Positions 60,609 through 64,000 of a stretch of DNA of 64,000 nt are shown here, one piece after another. The stretch is from Streptacidiphilus sp041262525 (GTDB lineage Bacteria; Actinomycetota; Actinomycetes; Streptomycetales; Streptomycetaceae). A program made the position numbers and the translations under genes. Location of the stretch: positions 62,001 to 126,000 of the forward strand of contig NZ_JBGCCK010000015.1 of assembly GCF_041262525.1 (NCBI RefSeq), read 5' to 3'. The notes under the pieces are model-generated. The model did no database searches, was not told the DNA's origin, and saw nothing but the letters and a program-made list of their open reading frames with translations. Numbering within the stretch: the stretch's first letter is position 1; each line of letters begins with the position of its first letter.

Positions 60609-61673
60609 CTACCTCGCGTGGTAGCGGATCGGCTCCTCGTCGGTGACCGCCTCAGCCAGGCCCGTCTTCACCAGCCTGCGCAAATGCGCTGCCGCCTCCG
60701 ACACCGCCAGGTGCCGCGCCAGGAAGCCCAGCTCGGACCAGGGTCGGTTCCAGTGCATCCCCTGCGCCGCCTGCCACAGCGTGAGCGGCTCGTCGCGCAG
60801 CTGACCGTGCAGGTCGGCCAGCCGTTCCGCGTGATGGTCGAGCAGCGCTCGCACGCGTCCGGGCGCGTCCGCGAAGCGGTACTGGTGGGCCGGGAGGATC
60901 TCCTCCGGCGCCAGCGCCGCGATCCGCTCCAGGGAGTCGAGGAAGTCGCCGAGGGGGTCCGTCGGCTCGTCGCCCGGGTTCTCCGGGTAGAGGCTCACCA
61001 CCGGGGTGATCGTCGGCAGCAGGTGGTCCCCGCTCAGCAGGCGCGTCTTCGGCTTCTCGTCCAGGTAGAGGCAGACGTGGCCCGGCGTGTGGCCGGGAGT
61101 CCACATCACCCGCAGCTCGCGGCCCGGCACGCCCGCGCTCTCGCCGTGGACCAGCTCCCGGTCCGGCACCGCCGCGCCCAGCGTCGCCGGACCGTTCTCC
61201 GAGTCGCCGCCCCAGGAGGCCAGGCCGTCCAGATGATCCTGTGGGACGCCCGCCGCGCGCATGGACCGTGCCATCCGGCCGATCCACTTCTCCGTCGGGA
61301 CGTCACGGATCGCCCGGACCACCGACGCCTCGGCCTCGTGCATCGCGATCCACGCCCCCGACGTCTCCTGCACGTGCGCGGAGAGGCCGTGGTGGTCGGG
61401 GTGGTGGTGGGTGATCAGCACGCCGTGCACGTCCGACAGGGCGAAGCCCGCCGCCGCGATGCCGGACGCGAGGATCTCCCGGCCGCTCGGGTCGTCCCAT
61501 CCGGTGTCGACGAGCACCGGCCCGCTCGTGCTCTCCAGCAGGTAGACGAGCGTGTAGCGCAGCGGATTGTCGGGGATCGGCACGGGGATGCTCCACACGC
61601 CGCCGCCCAGGTCCTGCACGGGCGGGAGGACCCGGTCGCGCCACGCCGCACGGTCGGGGGTGTCCTGCGGCAC
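60609..61673 (-). CDS. Metallo-beta-lactamase-fold hydrolase
   Basis: 354 residues. Zinc ligands are in the HxHxDH motif THHHPDHHG (near residue 90), TPGHTPGH (~190) and LLSGDHLLP (~215). The C-terminal helical domain (ALLDHHAERLADLHGQLRDE; HLAVSEAAAHLRRLVKTGLA) is typical of the glyoxalase II/RNase Z-like 'MBL with winged C-terminus' group found in lipid catabolism clusters. The substrate is unknown. It is divergent from aldehyde dehydrogenase with KstR-like and shared palindromic sites between, so both belong to the same regulon. The stop codon lies in the repeat family described at 60421. Confidence 0.87.
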   Translation of the reverse strand: MPQDTPDRAAWRDRVLPPVQDLGGGVWSIPVPIPDNPLRYTLVYLLESTSGPVLVDTGWDDPSGREILASGIAAAGFALSDVHGVLITHHHPDHHGLSAHVQETSGAWIAMHEAEASVVRAIRDVPTEKWIGRMARSMRAAGVPQDHLDGLASWGGDSENGPATLGAAVPDRELVHGESAGVPGRELRVMWTPGHTPGHVCLYLDEKPKTRLLSGDHLLPTITPVVSLYPENPGDEPTDPLGDFLDSLERIAALAPEEILPAHQYRFADAPGRVRALLDHHAERLADLHGQLRDEPLTLWQAAQGMHWNRPWSELGFLARHLAVSEAAAHLRRLVKTGLAEAVTDEEPIRYHAR

Positions 61674-61689
61674 GGGGCCTCCTCAAATG

Positions 61690-61775
61690 TGGAACACGTT
61701 CCTTGCGTCATGCACCTAATCCGGGAGGGTACTGCATGGGCATTGCCGCCTATAAGTAGAACTGGTATCAGTTCT
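61690..61775. promoter_or_regulatory. Divergent MBL/aldehyde-dehydrogenase control region with two operators
   Basis: Site 1: TGGAACACGTTCCT (61690-61703), arms GGAAC/GTTCC, matches the KstR consensus TnnAACnnGTTnnA at seven of eight fixed bases. Site 2: AGAACTG-GTAT-CAGTTCT (61758-61775), a perfect 7-bp inverted repeat, 16/18 identical to the site upstream of the thiolase (43314-43331). TATAAG (61751-61756) is a possible -10 partly abutting site 2, so binding there would block dehydrogenase transcription. Confidence 0.6.
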
Positions 61776-61823
61776 CATGGAGTGGGACGGCAGCTTTCCG
61801 GTGTCCCGTGGGAGGAGAGATCG

Positions 61824-63314
61824 ATGACCGACAGCGCAGCAGCGTCCGGCGGATTCACCGAGTACGGCGAGCTCTACATCGGCGGTTCGCTGGTGGCCCC
61901 CGCCGGGGCCGAGGTGATCGAGGTGATCTCGCCGCACACCGAGGAGGTCATCGGGCGCGTGCCGCACGCCTCCCGCGAGGACGTGGACCGGGCCGTCGCG
62001 GCCGCGCGCAAGGCGTTCGACGACGGCCCCTGGCCACGGATGAGCCTGGACGAGCGGATCGAGATCTGCGCACGGATCAAGGACGGCATCGCCGCCCGCG
62101 CGGACGAGATCGCCCGCGTGATCAGCTCCGAGAACGGCTCGCCGTACTCGTGGAGCATCCTGGCCCAGGCCTACGGCCCGATGATGATCTGGGACGCGGC
62201 GATCACCAACGCCCGCAAGGTGGTCCTGGAGGAGTACCGCGGCGGCGTGCTCAGCCCGATCCTGGTCCGACGCGAGCCGGTCGGCGTCGTGGCGGCGATC
62301 GCGCCGTGGAACGTCCCGCAGTTCATCGCGGCGGCGAAGCTCGCGCCGGCGCTGCTGATGGGCTGCACCGTGGTGCTCAAGCCCTCGCCCGAGACGCCGC
62401 TCGACTCCTACATCCTCGCCGAGATCGCGACCGAGGCCGGACTGCCGGAAGGCGTGCTCAGCATCCTGCCCGCCGACCGCGAGGTCAGCGAGTACCTGGT
62501 CGGCCACCCCGGCATCGACAAGGTCTCCTTCACGGGCTCGGTCGCGGCGGGCAAGCGCGTCATGGAGGTCGCCTCGCGCAACCTCACCCGCGTCACGCTG
62601 GAGCTGGGCGGCAAGTCCGCCGCGATCCTGCTGCCCGACGCGGACCTGGACGCGGCGGTGGCGAACCTGATGGGGTCCTCCTACATGAACAACGGCCAGG
62701 CCTGCGTGGCGCTGACCCGCGTGCTCGCTCCGCGCTCCCGCTACGACGAGATCGCGGAGAAGATGGCGGCGGCCGTCAGCGCGCTCGTCGTCGGCGACCC
62801 GCTCGCCGCCGAGACACAGGTCGGCCCGCTGGTCGCGAAGCGCCAGCAGCAGCGCAACCTGGACTACATCCGCATCGGCCAGGAGGAAGGCGCGAAGGTC
62901 CTCACCGGCGGCGGCGTCCCGGCGTCCCAGCCGAAGGGCTGGTACGTCGAGCCGACGCTGCTGGGCTCGGTCGACAACCGGATGCGGGTCGCCCGCGAGG
63001 AGATCTTCGGCCCGGTGGTCTGCCTGCTGCCCTACGACGACGAGGCGGATGCGATCCGCATCGCCAACGACTCCGACTACGGCCTCTCCGGCAGCGTCTG
63101 GGCGGGCGACGCGGAGCACGGCGTAGAGATCGCCCGGCAGGTGCGGACCGGGACCTTCTCGGTCAACAGCTTCAGCCTGGACTTCAACGGCCCGTTCGGC
63201 GGGTTCAAGAACTCCGGCCTGGGCCGCGAGTTCGGCGTCGAGGGACTGGCGGGCTTCCTGGAGGAGAAGACCATCAACCTCCCACAGGGTTACCCCGTCC
63301 CCGGGGAGAGCTGA
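61824..63314 (+). CDS. NAD(P)-dependent aldehyde dehydrogenase
   Basis: 496 residues from ATG 61824 with GGAGGAGAGA ahead. Catalytic Cys294 (MNNGQACVALTR), general base Glu260 (TLELGGKSAAILL), cofactor loop IAPWNVPQFIAAAKLAPALL and VSFTGSVAAGKRVM are all intact. It oxidises an aldehyde to a carboxylate. In the inferred regulon this would be the step after P450 oxidation of a terminal methyl or alcohol. Its stop shares a base with the ferredoxin start (TGATG). Confidence 0.92.
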   Translation: MTDSAAASGGFTEYGELYIGGSLVAPAGAEVIEVISPHTEEVIGRVPHASREDVDRAVAAARKAFDDGPWPRMSLDERIEICARIKDGIAARADEIARVISSENGSPYSWSILAQAYGPMMIWDAAITNARKVVLEEYRGGVLSPILVRREPVGVVAAIAPWNVPQFIAAAKLAPALLMGCTVVLKPSPETPLDSYILAEIATEAGLPEGVLSILPADREVSEYLVGHPGIDKVSFTGSVAAGKRVMEVASRNLTRVTLELGGKSAAILLPDADLDAAVANLMGSSYMNNGQACVALTRVLAPRSRYDEIAEKMAAAVSALVVGDPLAAETQVGPLVAKRQQQRNLDYIRIGQEEGAKVLTGGGVPASQPKGWYVEPTLLGSVDNRMRVAREEIFGPVVCLLPYDDEADAIRIANDSDYGLSGSVWAGDAEHGVEIARQVRTGTFSVNSFSLDFNGPFGGFKNSGLGREFGVEGLAGFLEEKTINLPQGYPVPGES

Positions 63315-63541
63315 TGGGCGACCGCTGGCGGATCGAGGTCGACCGGGGGGTCTGCATCAGCGGGGGCTTCTGCGCGGCGAGCGCGCCTGAGGCGTTCAGG
63401 TTGGACGCGGCGCGTCAGTCCCACCCGATCGAAGAGGAGATCGACGCGTCGGAGGCGGTGCTTGGCGCAGCGGAGAGCTGCCCGGTGGAGGCGATCCTGA
63501 TCCAACTGGCGGAGACCGGAGACCCTGTCTTTCCGGACTAA
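63314..63541 (+). CDS. [3Fe-4S] ferredoxin
   Basis: 75 residues with three cluster cysteines: Cys14 and Cys20 (CISGGFC, spacing C-x5-C) and Cys56 (ESCPVEA). This is the single-cluster 3Fe-4S pattern of actinomycete ferredoxins that feed electrons to cytochromes P450. It is coupled to the aldehyde dehydrogenase stop. No P450 is adjacent. The CYP125-like enzyme at 41936 is the closest candidate partner and shares the same operator type. Confidence 0.9.
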   Translation: MGDRWRIEVDRGVCISGGFCAASAPEAFRLDAARQSHPIEEEIDASEAVLGAAESCPVEAILIQLAETGDPVFPD

Positions 63542-63547
63542 GCGTGA

Positions 63548-63673
63548 GTTGCAACTCCCCAGGGGCGCGGGGAACTGCGCGACAAGCCACTGATGTGGGG
63601 TGTCCCCGAACGCGCAGGGCCATGCGCACAGGGTGGTTTCTCGCGCAGTTCCCCGCGCCCCCGGAGGTGCAAC
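63548..63673. repeat. Dispersed palindromic intergenic repeat, copy 3
   Basis: Arms GGGGCGCGGGGAACTGCGCG(A) (63562-63582) and its exact complement (63641-63661), a 21-bp perfect stem, with outer ends GTTGCA (63548-63553)/TGCAAC (63668-63673). The loop is closely similar to that of copy 1 (CGCGCAGGGCCAT then GCGCACAGGGTGGTT). It sits between the convergent ferredoxin and TetR genes. The TetR stop codon TAG (63673-63675) begins in the repeat's last base. Confidence 0.82.
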
Positions 63674-64000
63674 TATCCCTCGATGGTCAGCAATTTGCAG
63701 GCCGTCTCAAGGTCGATACGCACCTGCGCGATCGACGCCCTTCCCGACAGCCACGTCACCAGCGCCGAGTGCCACGTGTGCTCGATGACCCGCACCGCCG
63801 CCAGCTGTTCGCGCGACGGAGCGTGGTCCAGCCCCATCGCGTCCAGGATCAGCGCGCCGGTGATCCGGCTCACCTGGTCCACCTCCGCGCTCACCGAGCG
63901 GTCCGCGAAGGTCAGCGCGCGGACCATCGCCTCCGCGAGCTGCGGCTCGCGCTGGAGGCCGCGGAAGGTCCGCATCAGCGTCTCCGCCACCCGTGCTCCC
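63673..64000 (-). CDS. KstR-like TetR-family regulator, C-terminal part, runs off the window
   Basis: The frame is open to the edge (ends GARVAETLMRTFRGLQREP... LLTIEG), about 108 residues of the ligand-binding domain. The pattern (LQREPQLAEAMVRALTFADR; SAEVDQVSRITGALILDAMG; VIEHTWHSALVTWLSGRASI) resembles the C-terminal domain of KstR, the cholesterol-catabolism repressor of mycobacteria and rhodococci. The DNA-binding domain lies outside the window. The GTG at 63990 is not the true start. KstR-like operators in the window at 43243 and 61690 fit this regulator. Confidence 0.7.
   Translation of the reverse strand, partial: GARVAETLMRTFRGLQREPQLAEAMVRALTFADRSVSAEVDQVSRITGALILDAMGLDHAPSREQLAAVRVIEHTWHSALVTWLSGRASIAQVRIDLETACKLLTIEG

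Noticed and set aside
60450..61823. Long plus-strand frame joined to the aldehyde dehydrogenase
   Set aside because: Antisense to the metallo-hydrolase and containing the repeat. GGAGGAG before ATG 61824 marks the true start.

Overview
The window is very GC-rich, with strong third-position GC, many GTG starts, 4-base ATGA/GTGA gene overlaps and actinobacterial gene families. It fits a chromosomal segment of a Streptomycetaceae actinomycete (Streptomyces or a close relative such as Streptacidiphilus). Supporting markers are a WXG100/FHA-FtsK type VII secretion edge, a Ku/LigD end-joining locus, an SCO2322-type ECF locus and three copies of an intergenic palindrome with the core GGGGAACTGCGCGA. 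I see no rRNA, tRNA, CRISPR array, prophage or intact transposon.

Layout. 1-2.9 kb: the 5' part of an FHA/FtsK (EccC-like) gene, a WXG100 substrate, and a divergent membrane-anchored ricin-type lectin. 3-5.7 kb: an ECF sigma factor with a SnoaL-like tail, a DHFR-like reductase and a lipoprotein. 6-8.1 kb: an arsenic locus, arsI divergent from arsR-aquaporin-arsC, in which the aquaglyceroporin takes the place of an ArsB/Acr3 pump. 8.3-13.1 kb: Nudix, MarR/quinone oxidoreductase, an epoxide-hydrolase-like protein, HAD proteins and a methyltransferase. 13.1-16 kb: end joining split into stand-alone LigD polymerase, Ku and ATP-dependent ligase genes. 16-20 kb: a two-component system divergent from an ABC exporter. 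20-26.6 kb: a ROK repressor divergent from a sugar ABC importer and an unusual putative glycosidase. 26.6-41.7 kb: assorted regulators, transporters and stress genes, including a Mn2+ (yybP-ykoY) riboswitch in front of a GDT1-family exporter and an MFS pump fused to a MarR domain.

41.9-44.5 kb holds a CYP125-like P450 divergent from a FadA5-like thiolase. 60.6-64 kb holds a metallo-hydrolase, an aldehyde dehydrogenase, a [3Fe-4S] ferredoxin and the C-terminal half of a KstR-like TetR regulator. These two blocks lie about 18 kb apart but share a near-identical 18-bp palindromic operator, and both carry KstR-like sites, so they probably belong to one steroid/lipid-catabolic regulon. Between them, 46.8-54 kb is an AtuA / acyl-CoA carboxylase (beta, alpha) / acyl-CoA dehydrogenase / TetR operon for branched-chain or acyclic-terpenoid acyl-CoA breakdown.

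54.6-60.4 kb is a cobalamin-riboswitch-controlled ECF import operon (S, fused double ATPase, T). Its two leading genes encode surface-anchored proteins: an alpha/alpha-toroid repeat protein and an SCO2322-family protein. I propose that these are a split analogue of animal transcobalamin. This is the most interesting system in the window. The operons are tightly coupled by overlapping stop/start codons. Several convergent gene pairs overlap in antisense, the largest being a methyltransferase/MFS pair sharing 167 bp.
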